NCBI GenBank assembly: GCA_023376005.1
Contig: CM042138.1
Location: forward strand, 98,478,776 to 98,542,775
Reading direction: 5' to 3'
Length of the DNA stretch: 64,000 nt
Origin: Doryteuthis pealeii
Taxonomy: Eukaryota > Mollusca > Cephalopoda > Myopsida > Loliginidae
Shown: positions 31,522 to 43,299 of the stretch, one piece after another
Numbering within the stretch: the first letter of the stretch is position 1
Layout: each line of letters starts with the position of its first letter
The notes under the pieces: generated by a model
The model's input: only the letters and a program-made list of their open reading frames with translations
What the model was told of the DNA's origin: nothing
The model's database searches: none
Translations under genes and position numbers: made by a program

Positions 31522-32060
31522 GAATATGCAAAATTATAGTTTGAGTACAATGTTTTAAGGGTTAGAACAAAAATGAATTTCATCTGAGTACAGCAGGGTG
31601 TTGAAGTGGGAGCGAAAGCAGCATGGGTTTGCATGCTTGAATATTCACAGAAAACTTTTGAAAATCTTTTGACAGCATTGTTGATTTAACCCTTTCACTA
31701 CCGAGATTTTTTTTTTTTTTTTTTTTTTTTTTAGTTTAAAAAAAAAAGTTTTGGATATGCATTAAAAAGGGTTAAAATGAAAATTAATTTCTACTAGGAA
31801 CACCGGTGTTAAAGTGACAGTGAAAGCAGCATTGTGTTTTGCATGCTTGAATATTCACAGAAGATTTTTGAAAATGTTTTGACAACATTGTTGGTTTAAC
31901 CCTTTCACTACCAAGTTTTTTTGTTTTTTGTTTTGAATGTTTTGTATGTACAAAATTATAGTTTGAGTACAATGTTTTAAAGGGTTATAATGAAAATGAG
32001 TTTCAACTGGATACACCGGTGTCAAAGTCGAAGTGGGTGGGTGGATGAAAGGGTTAAAGA
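31400..32060. repeat. Three ~213-bp tandem units with TTAACCCTTTCACTACC motifs
   Basis: Units start near 31402, 31619 and 31828 with TTTGCATGCTTGAATATTCA, each followed by TTGACA.CATTGTT..TTTAACCCTTTCACTACC, a poly-T run, and a TGCAAAATTATAGTTTGAGT-like stretch. TTAACCCTTT and a terminal AAAGGGTTAA (32047-32056) look like piggyBac-type MITE ends. Confidence 0.85.
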
Positions 32061-33334
32061 TTTTTTTTTGTCGATATGAGATACATTAAACTATACTCAA
32101 TATTTTTTTTTTTCACTCTTAACAAAACCAGAAACCTGATATTTTTGGCTGAAAAAGCAGGTTTAAATGTGCTATTTTTCTTTCTTGTTTGTGTCAAGTC
32201 AGAAATAATATAAAAATTAAAACCATTTTGTTTATATTTCCAATAGATTGGGGTTAAATAGAAAAATGTGTTTATAAAAGAAAAATTGAGTATCCCTTAA
32301 TGAATATATTTCAAAACTTTGTTGGCATTAAATGACCCACTGAGGTTGATATGCCATTAAACAAACCAAACTATTCAATAGATTGAATTGAAAAAGCTTT
32401 AACTTATTGTATTCAAACAATTCTGAATTCATGAATTTCTATGGTTAACAAATTCTATAAAAACGGTCACCATTTAAATGTCTCATATTGCAACAATTAT
32501 TTTTTTAAGTATATTATTTATCATAAAATATTTATACCACTTATAATGATAAAATATACTTTGTATATAAAGATATTGATAATTTATTATATAAGTTATA
32601 AATAAAAATGAGATTGTTGCTAAAGAAAATAGTTATAAAAGAACTTATCAATTTGTCATTTTATTTAATATTTATTTTCTATATTAAAAATCAAGTTGAC
32701 ATGAAATGATATTTAATATATTTGATATTATTTAATTTTTTGATGTTACTTGATTATGAATTTTTTTTTTCTGGAAAAATTTTGGAAAATTAAGGCATTA
32801 TCTTTTTCAAACGTAACTTTCAACTCGTCTTACAGTAATATATTTTTAATACACCACAAAAAAAAAAAGAAAAAAGAAATTGAGCACGATTGACCTAAAG
32901 TTCTTTAATCCTCACTAAATTTTTGCTCTTTATAAATGTCCTTTCGTTGGTACCTTTAATGGTTTGGCAACGATTCTGATTGTACATTATGAGTTTTTTT
33001 TTCTAACATGAAACAGTATTAATTTTTTTTTACAATTTCAACTGGATATATTGATAGTAAGCATTTCAGAAACAAATTTAATCAACAAAATTCAAAATTT
33101 TAATTTATTTACTAAACCTTTTTTTAATGGACTTAACAGAATAGTTATATTTTGGCTTTCATATAAGAATATAAGAAAAAAAAAAAGAAAAGAAAATGAC
33201 ATTGATTTTTAAATGAATTATTTCATAGCAGCTAAATTAGATTAAACAGATTTGTGAATAATTGGGAGAAGAAATTAATCTACTATGAAAAAATAAGAAA
33301 AGGCCTCCTTAGATTTAAGAGACTTCAAAACAAA

Positions 33335-33700
33335 GTAGATTCACATTTCATCATATGATTAATGAAAAAGGGCATTATTCACATGTTTTGATTAATGAAA
33401 AAGGGCATTATTCACATGTTTTGATTAATGAAAAGGGTAACCCCAATGTATTCACATCATCAGATTCATGAAAACGATAGATTCACATTTCAACTTTGGG
33501 TTATTGAAAAGAATAGGATTCACAGTTTATCATTGAGTCAATGAAAAGGGTAGTATTCACATTTCATCAGTGGATTAATAAAAAAAAGGTAATATTAACA
33601 TTTAATATTTGGATTAATAAAAATGGTAGTTTTCACATTTTATCTCTAGGTTAATAAAAAAGGGTAGTATTCACATTCCAACTTTGGATTAATCACTGTC
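33335..33700. repeat. Degenerate minisatellite, ~32-52-bp unit
   Basis: Unit GATTAATGAAAAAGGGCATT + ATTCACATGTTTT, repeated about eight times with variation (GGTAGTATTCACATTT and similar). Confidence 0.88.
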
Positions 33701-35234
33701 TTTTTAAAATTGAACCATTTAAATTGCAAGTTAGCTTGTGTTCAATTTTATAACAGTATTTAAATTGAAAAAATTAAATGGTATCAATCTTCTTAGCTTT
33801 TTTAAATTTAAAACAAACTTTAAAAATGGGATAAATTTCAAAAGTTTTATACTTATATATGTATCCCCTAAACAATTATATTTTTGACCAGAATTATTTC
33901 TTAAAGACAAGTTGCAAAGTATTTTGATGCATTCAACTTACAATAGATTTTTATTTCCTAAGTTTTCAAGTTCATCTAATTTTCAAAACCTAAATTGGAA
34001 CTCTTCAAACTTAAAAGGTAAAAAAAAAAATATGCAGGTTTAGTTTTTGAAATGTAAATATTCAGTATTTCCCACTTGATACTAAATATAACACAAGGTT
34101 CAGTTTTTTCTGTGTGTATACTTAACCCCCTTCCTCTTTTTGTAATAAGGTGTAATTTGTGAGTAGGAGGCAACTTCCCTAGGTTTTTTTTCTGAGACCA
34201 GTAGATCAAAGTATAAAGAATTGGGGCTTTCAAAAATTGTTTATTATTTAAATAATAAATCTATTAGAAGAAATAAGTATTTTAATTATAAGTGAGCTCT
34301 TATAACTTTCACATCTATATATAAATAGATGGAATGGATAATTATAGACAAATATGTAAATATATCTATAAATACATGTAAGTTCACATAACTTATTAGT
34401 CTTCTTTGAGGCAGATTATTTTTCAATGTACTTTTTTGTACTGAATATTTCATACTGAGGAAAATATGATTATTCTTATTTTTTTCAAGATTATTAACAT
34501 ATCATAAAACCATTTTTATTCAATCATTTTCATATCACTCCCTTTATGCTAAATTGTCTGGCATTTTCTAAGAACTCAAGCAACACTTGTTTTTGTCAGA
34601 AATTTGAGATGTTAATATTCAATTATATTTTGATTGGTTTTCATTTTTGTTATTGGTGTTGGAGGGTCTGTGATAGTTATAATACAATGCTACCTGGTGG
34701 GATACCATGGAATGGGGTAAAACTTTTATAATGAAAATTGAAAAAAAGAAAAAAAAAAAGATAACACCACCCTCTCTTGGTGGAAAGAAAGCCATAATAA
34801 AATGGAAAATAAACTTCAATTTGAGGGAGTTGACAGATCTGGTATGACTAGAATTCAGTAAAAAAAAATTGTATTTATAAATTTTTGAATACTAAATTTA
34901 AAAACTGATCCAGCATAAAATCCCATAACAATAAGGTGTCACTTGCAGATTTAATTATAAAGATAATAAAACTAAAATATTTGTTGTGCCCTGGATACAT
35001 TTTTCCTGATGAAGTTCAGGAATGAACCAACTTTGTGCATTGTGAAGAACAACCAAACAAGGATAAATACAGAGATCCCTAATTATTCAAGAATGTCAAT
35101 CTTTATTCTACATGGTGAGCACAAAAACACTTGCAATGGGATGAGTGTCATTTTCCATTTCATTGCCCCCCGAGCAGAGTGGGAAAATAAATATTTTGAG
35201 TTAATGTATGTAATGTCACCATATTTCTAAACAT

Positions 35235-35680
35235 ACAGTGATACCTTGACTTACAAGTGCCCCAACTTAAGAGTTTTCTGGGTTATGAGCTGTCAGTTGG
35301 TTGATTTCTTTTTTTTTTGCTTTGTGTTGTGAGCTAAAATTTGACGTATGAGTGAAATTCAGATATGCTTATGTTAATAAGCCCACTAAAAAAATTTAAG
35401 TTTCCAAATTTATTATGCCAAAGAAAAATATTATTCATAAAAAAATAAGCATTAAAACATATTACATCACATACTTCATTGCATTCTATTTCATTATGTT
35501 TTGATACAGTGGTATTTTTCTTATTAAAAAAAACATAATAAGAAAAATTATGTTTTTGGGGTGTTGGGTTGGAATAGATTAATGTTATTACAGTTTATTT
35601 CAATGGGGAAAATTGATTTGATATAGATGGAAATTGAGCCATGAGCAAAACAAATTAAACTTGTAAGTCAAGGTATCAGT
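35235..35680. mobile_element. MITE, ACTGATACCTTGACTTACAA ends
   Basis: Inverted ends ACAGTGATACCTTGACTTAC and GTAAGTCAAGGTATCAGT, 446 bp, internal GCTTTGTGTTGTGAGCTAAA. A related half copy lies at about 44800-44950. Located inside the candidate 3' UTR. Confidence 0.82.
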
Positions 35681-35726
35681 TTATTACAATGAATTTTGAT
35701 GTTATGACCACTTGAAATTGAGGAGT

Positions 35727-35758
<32 letters not shown>

Positions 35759-36173
35759 TGCTCACCCTGTAAACATTTTGTAAGCTTAATGTAGTGTAAG
35801 GTCAACTCAATTTCTATTTGTATTATATCTTTATCATTTAAATGTATTTAATAGAACTAGAAAAGCAACCTATATCAACCCATCTTTCATCCCGTCTTTT
35901 TCACACACAAATTTATTTCATGTTCATCCACAAGAAGGAATCAAATTTGCTGTTTTTTAAATGTCTCCTTTTTGTTTTTTTTTTTTTTTTTTAATTTAAA
36001 ATTTTTTTTTTATAAAGTTTCTTGTTTTCAAAGAATGAACTGTAAACCTTTTGCTTTAAAGTACTGATAACGGTCTGCAAAAATAATTTGGTTTCTGTGA
36101 ACTCAGGTTTTCTATTTATCTTAAATGGAAGTGTGAAAAATATTTTGCAAAGATGAAACAATAACGAGAAATT

Positions 36174-36340
36174 CAGGCTGCCAGTTATATGTACTTCTAG
36201 GTAGGGGCACCAATACAGGTCATAGGCCATTTGTAAGGGGCGCATCTGATTGGCTGTAATGTTGCTAAGCAATTGCAATGTAGAAATAGGGATTCCTGTG
36301 CCAGAATTAAGGCTGCCCGGTTATATGTATTTCTAGGTGA
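36174..36340. repeat. Direct repeat pair
   Basis: CAGGCTGCCAGTTATATGTA...TTCTAGGT (36175) and AAGGCTGCCCGGTTATATGT...TTCTAGGT (36309) are two copies about 133 bases apart. Confidence 0.75.
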
Positions 36341-36904
36341 AAGTATTGGCTACTCCATTTTCAAAGGGTTAAGAGAAATAATAAGAAATCATATGCAAAA
36401 CTTTATGGAAAAACTACTTTTTTTTAAAATCTCAAACAATTAGTGTTGCTATGATAAAAACAATCTATTTGAAAAGCACTCAATTTTTCTTTTTTTTTAA
36501 AATCATGAAGCAAAATAAGCATATACTCTTTTCAGTGGCACAACATAGAAACTGAGTTTATTGTGTTGCTATAGTTATATTTATATTCCCTTTGATAAAA
36601 CAATGAAATTAGATGCATATGTGACTCAGTGGCAGAATGATGCAATATACCACAAGAAGCACATAGTGTCATAAGATTATTTACTTCCATCTAGAGATGC
36701 AATGGTATTAAAATTTCGTATCACGATTAGTATGACCAACATTATCATGGTTAATTGTGAAATATGCTGATAATGTTAAAAAATTACAGTGTAATGCAAA
36801 GGAGTATTTAAAAAAAAAACATTTATTTTATTTTATTTATTTTATTTTTTTTTTTTTTAGGGTTAATCAATGAAAAGTATTATTATTTACACACAATGAC
36901 AAAA

Positions 36905-37040
36905 GGGTAAATAGTAGGGAGACTGGCTACTTTAACTGTAGTATGGTAACCAGTCTAGGAGAAGGAAAACTGATTTCAAACCAGTTGTACTCTGCTTTAA
37001 AATTGACCTTGTGGTAGACATGTTGGGTAAACACACACGT
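36905..37040 (+). mobile_element. SINE-M fragment
   Basis: GGGTAAATAGTAGGGAGACT, GGTAACCAGTCTAGGAGAAG and AAAATTGACCTTGTGGTAGA. Confidence 0.65.
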
Positions 37041-37106
37041 ACACACACACGTTTTTGAAATCCCATGCTGAAATTAATTTTAGTTCTATCCAAAGATAAT
37101 GTAAGA

Positions 37107-37430
37107 TAATGAAATAAAAGATAAGGTAATAAATCTTGTCTGAACATCATTCCAAATTCTTTTAAACAGGAGTTTGCTACACATTTGTCCCTTTATACAC
37201 CATTCTGTCCTCAGATAATGTGTGTCTGTCTTTCAGATTACTCCTGAAGAGAATCAAACCTGTTACTTACAGTTACACAATAATAATTGCATATATCACT
37301 ATTGGCAAGTGAGGACCAGCCATAATAAAATATTAGATAAGGTAATAAATCTTGTCTAAACACTTATTCCAATGAGGGTGTGGTGGGGGTCTGCTACACA
37401 TTTGTCCCTTTGCACTCCATTGACCTTTAT
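37107..37430. repeat. Direct duplication ~225 bp apart
   Basis: AAGGTAATAAATCTTGTCTG...TTTGCTACACATTTGTCCCTT (37122-37192) and AAGGTAATAAATCTTGTCTA...TCTGCTACACATTTGTCCCTT (37338-37411). Confidence 0.85.
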
Positions 37431-37768
37431 AAAAAAAGACAGAAAAATTAATTGGTTTTGTGGGTCCTTTAAAGTCATCCAGGTGAGGGAGAGGGGGGGT
37501 GTATAGAAAAAAGGGGTCAGGGAAAGGAATCCATTTTGACCGTGAGTTTTTCATACTTTGTTGATGGTAATGACAATAATGTAAACTAACCATCAGGGAT
37601 TTTTTTATCTTGGTTTATCATAAGATTGGTAACTGATGCATCTTGAATCCCATCCCAACTTTTTAATTTTTTTTTTTAAAGACAGAAATGTATATAATGT
37701 GCAATGAAATATTTTTTTAATGGAGATATTTTTATATGTATATGGCCTTTCAATTTTGTAAATTTTGC

Positions 37769-37774
37769 AATAAA
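37769..37774 (+). terminator. Candidate poly(A) signal of the TPC gene
   Basis: AATAAA followed about 27 bases later by GU-rich CTTGTGTTGT, the expected layout of an animal cleavage site. Earlier weaker signals exist, so usage is uncertain. Confidence 0.45.
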
Positions 37775-37832
37775 AACTATTTTATTTAGACAAATACAAA
37801 CTTGTGTTGTTTTATTTTTATTTTCAACTAGC

Positions 37833-37899
37833 AGAGCTACCCACCATTGCCTAGGATTTAAAAAGTTAAAAATAAATCTCTTATCTATATTTATATAAA
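37833..37899 (-). mobile_element. Tiny Helitron terminal remnant
   Basis: Right-end-like sequence on the - strand: CCTAGGCAATGGTGGGTAGC-TCTG-CTAG then host T. About 65 bases away there is A|TCTTTATATAAATATAGATA, a Helitron-like 5' tip. The hairpin is imperfect, so it may be an internally deleted copy of a different family. Confidence 0.4.
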
Positions 37900-38086
37900 G
37901 ATTAATAAAAATTATTTTCCTATATGTTTGTTTTATCTTTTATTCTTTACATATTTTTGTTTTTAAATTGTTTATTTTTATTATTATTTTTGATTGGATT
38001 TTTTCTTTTATTTGTTTGTTTTATCCTTTATTTGTTTTATTTTTTAATCATTTAAAAAATATATCATTGATTTATACCCTTAAAAA

Positions 38087-38325
38087 AAAGTGGAGTTGCC
38101 TATGGCCAGTATTAGCTGAACAGTGAGGAAGTCTTATACCCTTTTCACTTGTGCTAAACCAGGGAGATTGTTTTGTTGATTTAGAGTGCCACACCTACCG
38201 TCAGCTCCCAGATGCTTTACCACACAGGTCAGATTACCCAAGCTGTGCTACTCATGCAGTGAGTTGGTGAGAACTGGTATTGAACCTGGAACCTTGTAAT
38301 TCCTAAGCAGATGCTCTAATGACTG
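38087..38325 (-). mobile_element. SINE-L
   Basis: AGAGCATCTGCTTAGGAATT (head), AAGGTTCCAGGTTCAATACC (B box), then the shared body in - orientation. The A box is degraded. Confidence 0.8.
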
Positions 38326-38574
38326 TTTACAATTAGGAATTGTCTACTCACTTCTACGCTGTGTTAGGTCTGGATTTAAGTCATTGAGTATCATATTCTT
38401 TTTTTCTTTTATTTTTTGTTTTTGTTTTTGTTTTTTCTAGCACATCATCTGGTTTGTTTCCATGGTAAAAGCCAAGTCATTTTCAGTTTCCAGTGTATGA
38501 CTATCCCCATAATTGAGAAAATGTCTTGTGACTTACATCATCATCATAATCATTATCATCATCATCATTTGGTA

Positions 38575-38725
38575 ATGCTGACAGCACGGATTCCCATTCA
38601 CCCTATCAGCAGGGACTGTAGAATATACCGACTGCACCTCTGCAGAGAGGTAAAAAAAAAAATTGAATACTCATCAAGAATGAATAAAACAAAATGTCTT
38701 CGGCATAAAATAACCTAACAAGGGT
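38575..38725 (+). mobile_element. SINE-P, internally deleted
   Basis: Head GACTGCACCTCTGCAGAGAG (38629-38648) joined after an A-run to the tail CGGCATAAAATAACCTAACA. The body between them is missing. Confidence 0.6.
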
Positions 38726-38744
38726 TGGATTCAGCCAACGGATT

Positions 38745-39150
38745 CCCATGACCCTCTCTCTCTCACCACGCAACCCTATCAGTCATCTCCCCTGGCGGGT
38801 CTTCCACACGACGTCCAGAATATGCACTAAGCTAATTGATGTAGGTTTTTGCTGGTCAACATATTGGTGTGTCCATGTGTGGATATCCATAGAACGTCAC
38901 TTATGAGTTCGTCCTTTCTTCTCCAATAGTGTCCAGTATGTCTTCTTCATCTTAATTGGATGGCTTGCGTGAAAGGAGATAAGTTGCTGTACAGCTGCTT
39001 TTTGTTAGATGATGCTTCCAAGATTTGTTCGACAGCACACAGCATCCTTGTGTAGTTTCCATCTAGCTTTTTCTCTAAGCACTTCGTTGGGATCCAAGTG
39101 GTGCAGTCATACAGTATCACTGACATGGAAGAATTCTTACTTTATCTTAT
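38745..39150 (-). mobile_element. LINE family A 3' fragment
   Basis: The - strand reads SHPIKMKKTYWTLLEKKGRT and related C-terminal sequence; same region as the 26680 and 9240 copies. Confidence 0.74.
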
Positions 39151-39164
39151 CTTATTTTATTATC

Positions 39165-39418
39165 CCCGGGCAAAAATACTTTTTATAAACCAATTTTTAG
39201 GAGTAGGGAAACTCTAAAACTCATTTTACAGACAAAAGTAGATTACAAAAAGTCGCCATTTTTTGCCACCAACCACCCAAATTTGGAAAGTCAAAAATCG
39301 ACATAACTCTGCCAATATCCGGAATTGGAAGCTCAAATTTTCCACACCTGTACAAAATATCAGAAAAATTGGAGATGGCGGGTGACATAGCCTGGATGAT
39401 TTTACATGAAATTACCCT
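39165..39418. mobile_element. Half copy of the GGGTAATTCC foldback MITE
   Basis: Homologous to 5630-5896 (CCAATTTTTAGGAGTAGGGA, CGACATAACTCTGCCAATAT) and ends AATTACCC. Confidence 0.8.
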
Positions 39419-39821
39419 TTTTCCTCCTTTTGATTCAAAAAACAGTCTTGTTTCAAGAAAATAAAAGAGCAAATTATTATTGAAATTGATACATTTGCTC
39501 TCAAAACATTCACAATGCAACTGATTATGGGATTTTTGTTAGATGAGACTTGATGTGTATAATTTTGATTTTTCAAACTGGAACCTTCAAAATCAGAAAT
39601 CTGGCTTAACCAGGACCTTGCTTGAAATAAATAGTTATGATCATAATCAATGTCGACATTAAATAATACATAAGAAGTAGATATTCCCCCCACCCGTTTG
39701 GTACGGAGAGGGTGTGGCACAAGGTCACAAATATGGAGCATCCATAAATAACCCTTACGTCGTTAAACAAATAAACCAAACAAATTTTTTTGTCTGAAAA
39801 TTTTTTGGATGAGGTTTGATA

Positions 39822-40185
39822 ATTTGTAATGTTTTAATTTTTTCGGACTGTTGTCTTCATCTTTATTGTTATATACACAACGTTTCGGTCGATGAGTACT
39901 CCGGCTTTTTTCAGGTGTTTCTTGTCAAACTCGGGAGCCTTCATGCCGAACTTCGAACCGAATCCGTTATCTAATCCATTCCGTTAACCATGACCAGGTT
40001 CAAGTGCTAAACTATGTTAAGTATTCTACATTGTTTTCGCCATGAAGGCTCCCAGGTTGGACAATAAGTTTTCCTGAGATCGACAAGAAACACCTGAAGA
40101 AAGCCGGAGTGCACACCGACCGAAACTTAGTGTATATAACAATAAAGACGAGGACAACAGTTCGAAAAATGTAAATAATACAAAC
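39822..40185. mobile_element. Foldback family F copy outside the gene
   Basis: Arms with GTTTCGGTCGATGAGTACTC and its counterpart GAGTGCACACCGACCGAAAC, CCTGAAGAAAGCCGG, and CAATAAAGACGAGGACAACA at the right. Confidence 0.85.
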
Positions 40186-40645
40186 GAAATTAGTTCGAAA
40201 TTTTAGTTTACAGAAGCCGTTGAAGTCGGGTGGATATTTTGCAATTTTGGTTTATACCTGACCGATCACCACGGTGACGAAAGCACGGAACAGGGGCAGG
40301 TAATGAATCTGAGCTGACAGGTAACTTCTCAGCATACACACAGACACACACAGACACACACACACACACATTATAATACGTCTGTTCAACAAACCGGAAG
40401 TCGTTTATTTCTAACAGGGTGATACAGCCATTTGGGTCTTCGTTTAGATTATTAATTGTCGACCTACAGTCTTCGTGTATGGCGATTTTTTTCGTCCTGT
40501 TGGTCATCAGGCGAACCCAAATGACAGCGTTTTATTTTACTTTAAACAGCTTCCCCAGTATTAAGTTTGCACTCTCCATTGGTCCAACGCTGTTTGCCAA
40601 CAAAATCTGATTCCCAGCAATCGTTTTCATTAATACTTAATGTTA
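40186..40645. other. Intergenic, no gene seen
   Basis: Includes a short (CA)n run near 40335-40372. Open frames on both strands are not conserved-looking. Confidence 0.4.
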
Positions 40646-40647
40646 CA

Positions 40648-40649
40648 TC

Positions 40650-40706
<57 letters not shown>
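40648..40706. repeat. (CA)n(TA)n microsatellite
   Basis: About 12 CA units, then about 14 TA units. Confidence 0.97.
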
Positions 40707-40711
<5 letters not shown>

Positions 40712-40984
40712 TAGCTGTATACTCCCGGCCTTGCTTGGGGTTATATAGTATCGGCTAAAATTAAGTATACACTTTTTAAATCCATATTGCTCACCATTGG
40801 ATAGCAGTACCTAAAATATTACAACTGAAATTTGTGTATGTTAACCCCCATTTACCAAGAACGTAAAGGGAAAAAGACGTAATGCTCAATATGGAAATTC
40901 ATCAAATTTGCAAATTTATCGGAGTTATTCTTCTTAGCCTTTTTCCTATTTTCTGATATCACAGTCGGTAATTTGCCCCCTATT

Positions 40985-41166
40985 AACCCCGAATGAGTTT
41001 AGGGGTAAATATAAAAATTATTCCCAAGAAAAGAAAAAATTCTTCCCAAGAAAAGTGGGAAATAAAGTTGATACTACGTAGCACCTATCCGAATGAGTTT
41101 AGGGGTAAATATAAAATTCTTCCCAAGAAAAGTAGTGGGAAATAAAGTTGATACTACGTAGCACTT
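40985..41166. repeat. Tandem duplication, ~90 bp
   Basis: CCGAATGAGTTTAGGGGTAA...GATACTACGTAGCAC occurs twice in direct succession (40989-41086, 41089-41164). Confidence 0.88.
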
Positions 41167-41499
41167 ATTCGCCCACGAAGGACGATGGCGTAGTGTCCAA
41201 AGAATCATCTGCATCTGCGCAAGTGGTTGAGCAGGCCAACCCTTGAGTGACAGTTTTTGGTGCACCTACTGCACACAAACAGTGATGCTTACTGGGGTTG
41301 CTGTTTTCTCTCCTTTCTTCTGGCTCTCTTTGTTGTGGAGGTTACTCTCCTCTCGGTATCACCCCTCTCCATTGAGGCGCCAGTTGATCCGGAAAAAAAA
41401 CAAAAACATATAAAGAAAATGTTACGCAACTTTGCAAAAATGAATTTACCAAACTAGTTTTGCAGTTCCACTACTACTTCCATACACACATTCACTTCG

Positions 41500-41502
<3 letters not shown>

Positions 41503-41550
<48 letters not shown>
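41503..41550. repeat. (TA)n microsatellite
   Basis: About 23 TA units directly left of the foldback at 41581. Confidence 0.97.
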
Positions 41551-41552
<2 letters not shown>

Positions 41553-41580
41553 GAGTAACAGATTAGGTAAATCCGACAAA

Positions 41581-41736
41581 ATGTGATTAAAATTGAGGAA
41601 AAACGGATAAAACACAAAACTTCATTCAATTGACATTTCGCCTCAGTGACGAAGCTTTGTTTACATACCGAGGCGAAATATCAATTGAATGAAGTTGTTT
41701 TGTGCTTTATCCGTTTTTCCTCAATTCTAATCACAT
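41581..41736. mobile_element. Foldback hairpin with ~65-nt arms
   Basis: ATGTGATTAAAATTGAGGAA...CATTTCGCCTC pairs with the inverse ending AATTCTAATCACAT. Flanked by (TA)n on both sides. Confidence 0.9.
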
Positions 41737-42139
41737 AAGTATATATATATATATATATAGCGTATACAGAATGCTTAGCGGGAAAGAAAATTGATACAGA
41801 AGAAGAAAAAAATTATAGCAGTGTTTAACATGTTTTTTAGATTTTATTTAATGTTTTGATTTCACATGTATAAATGGGAAAATCATGTGCGCCTTGATGC
41901 GCAGTAGGAAAGACAGATGATCTTTTCTTCTTGTAATTGGTCCAAGTGGTCTTTACACCCCAAGTCATAAGCACAATTCGATGATACTCACCGTTCCTTC
42001 AATCGCCCGGCAGGCAAATTATTCTAATATGCAGTGAACTATCTACATAATACGCTAATCAACAAGAGTCGACTGCTAACCAGCTTTATATAATTAAATC
42101 AATTTTGTCTCGGTAGGGGGCGCCAGGTCAACTGATTGC

Positions 42140-42142
<3 letters not shown>

Positions 42143-42227
<85 letters not shown>

Positions 42228-42252
42228 ATGTGTGTGTGCGTGTATGTGTGTA
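42143..42252. repeat. (CA)n(TA)n(TG)n compound microsatellite
   Basis: (CA)~15, (TA)~14, (TG)~20 with interruptions. The CA and TG arms can pair across the TA centre. Confidence 0.97.
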
Positions 42253-42334
42253 TTGAGTATACAGGATGCTTAGTGGAGAAGAAAATTGATACGGAAGAAA
42301 AAAAAATGACACAAGAAGAAAATGTTACGCAATT

Positions 42335-42850
42335 TTGCAAAAATGGTGTAATGGTTAGCAAGCTAGTCTCGCAGTTCCACTAGTACTGGAAAGCGAGTTC
42401 GATCCTCGCTGGATGCCCCATACTAGCGACCTTGTGTCACATCTTACCTGTGACGAACGGGTTGGGTTAATAACTACACTAAATATTGCAAGAGGGCGTC
42501 CCATTGTAGTGTAATGGTTAGCAAGCTAGTCATACTGATCCATTACTACCGAAAAGCGAATTCTATCCTCGCTGGATGCCCCATACTTGCGACTTTGTGT
42601 AACATCTTACTCGTGGCGAACTTCCTGTGTCCCATAAGGATTGTGATATTTGCATATGAATTTTAGACGCTAAATATAATTAGTATTATTATCTTATTTG
42701 AACCATCTTGGGCACCTAACGTGGTGTAATGGTTAACAAGCTAGATTCGCAGGCCATTGTTAGTGAGTTCGATTCTCATTGGGCGCCCCATACTTCTGGC
42801 CTTGTGCCACATCTAAGCTAAGCTTAGTATATAACTATTTGAACCTCCTT
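42335..42850 (+). mobile_element. Three tandem tRNA-headed SINE units (SINE-T)
   Basis: Heads at about 42346, 42508 and 42720: TGGTGTAATGGTTAGCAAGC (A box), then GCGAGTTCGATCCTCGCTGG (B box) and GATGCCCCATACT, each followed by CCTTGTGTCACATC. An opposite-strand piece follows at 42890-43000. Too degenerate for functional tRNAs. Confidence 0.72.
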
Positions 42851-43299
42851 AGTTAGACTGAGAACATTAAACGCCTTATATAGACATATGTTATTTACTA
42901 AGCTTAGCTAAGTTGTGGCATAAGGCCAGAAGTATGGAGCACTCAATGGGAACCATACTTATTAGTAATGGTCTACTTGTTTAGATCACTAATTATTACA
43001 CCACTTGATAAATATATTCTGATCCGAGGCAGAAGTAAATTATGCTCTCATTTTTACAGGTATTATGCGACTATTCAATAGTCTGAATACTTGCATTACA
43101 TTTTCCAGTAAAAAGAATTCAGTTTCTTAATATTTATTCTAGGCGTGTGTGTGTATGTATGTACGAATTTATAAATGTATGTGGATATTTACTTAATTAA
43201 AGTCTGATAAAAGGTAATGATCAAAGGGGTCCATGAAGATCGAATTGTTATGGAAAAATCTATAAATTCACATGTACACATATGTATTTTGCACGTATG

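Larger units (their letters stand above)
31029..37795 (+). other. Candidate very long 3' UTR of the TPC gene
   Basis: After the stop codon I see no coding exon for 6.7 kb. The stretch has far fewer SINE and LINE insertions than the introns or the DNA to the right; recognisable pieces are a tandem array (31400-32060), a minisatellite (33335-33700), a MITE (35235-35680) and a SINE piece (36905-37040). It ends at a good poly(A) signal. Internal AATAAA sites (for example near 32600 and 33640) could end shorter forms. The UTR call is an inference. Confidence 0.4.

Noticed and set aside
42346..42420. tRNA gene candidate (AATGGTTAGCAAGC / GAGTTCGATCCTC)
   Set aside because: Repeated in tandem with drift and followed by a shared SINE tail, so it is a SINE head.
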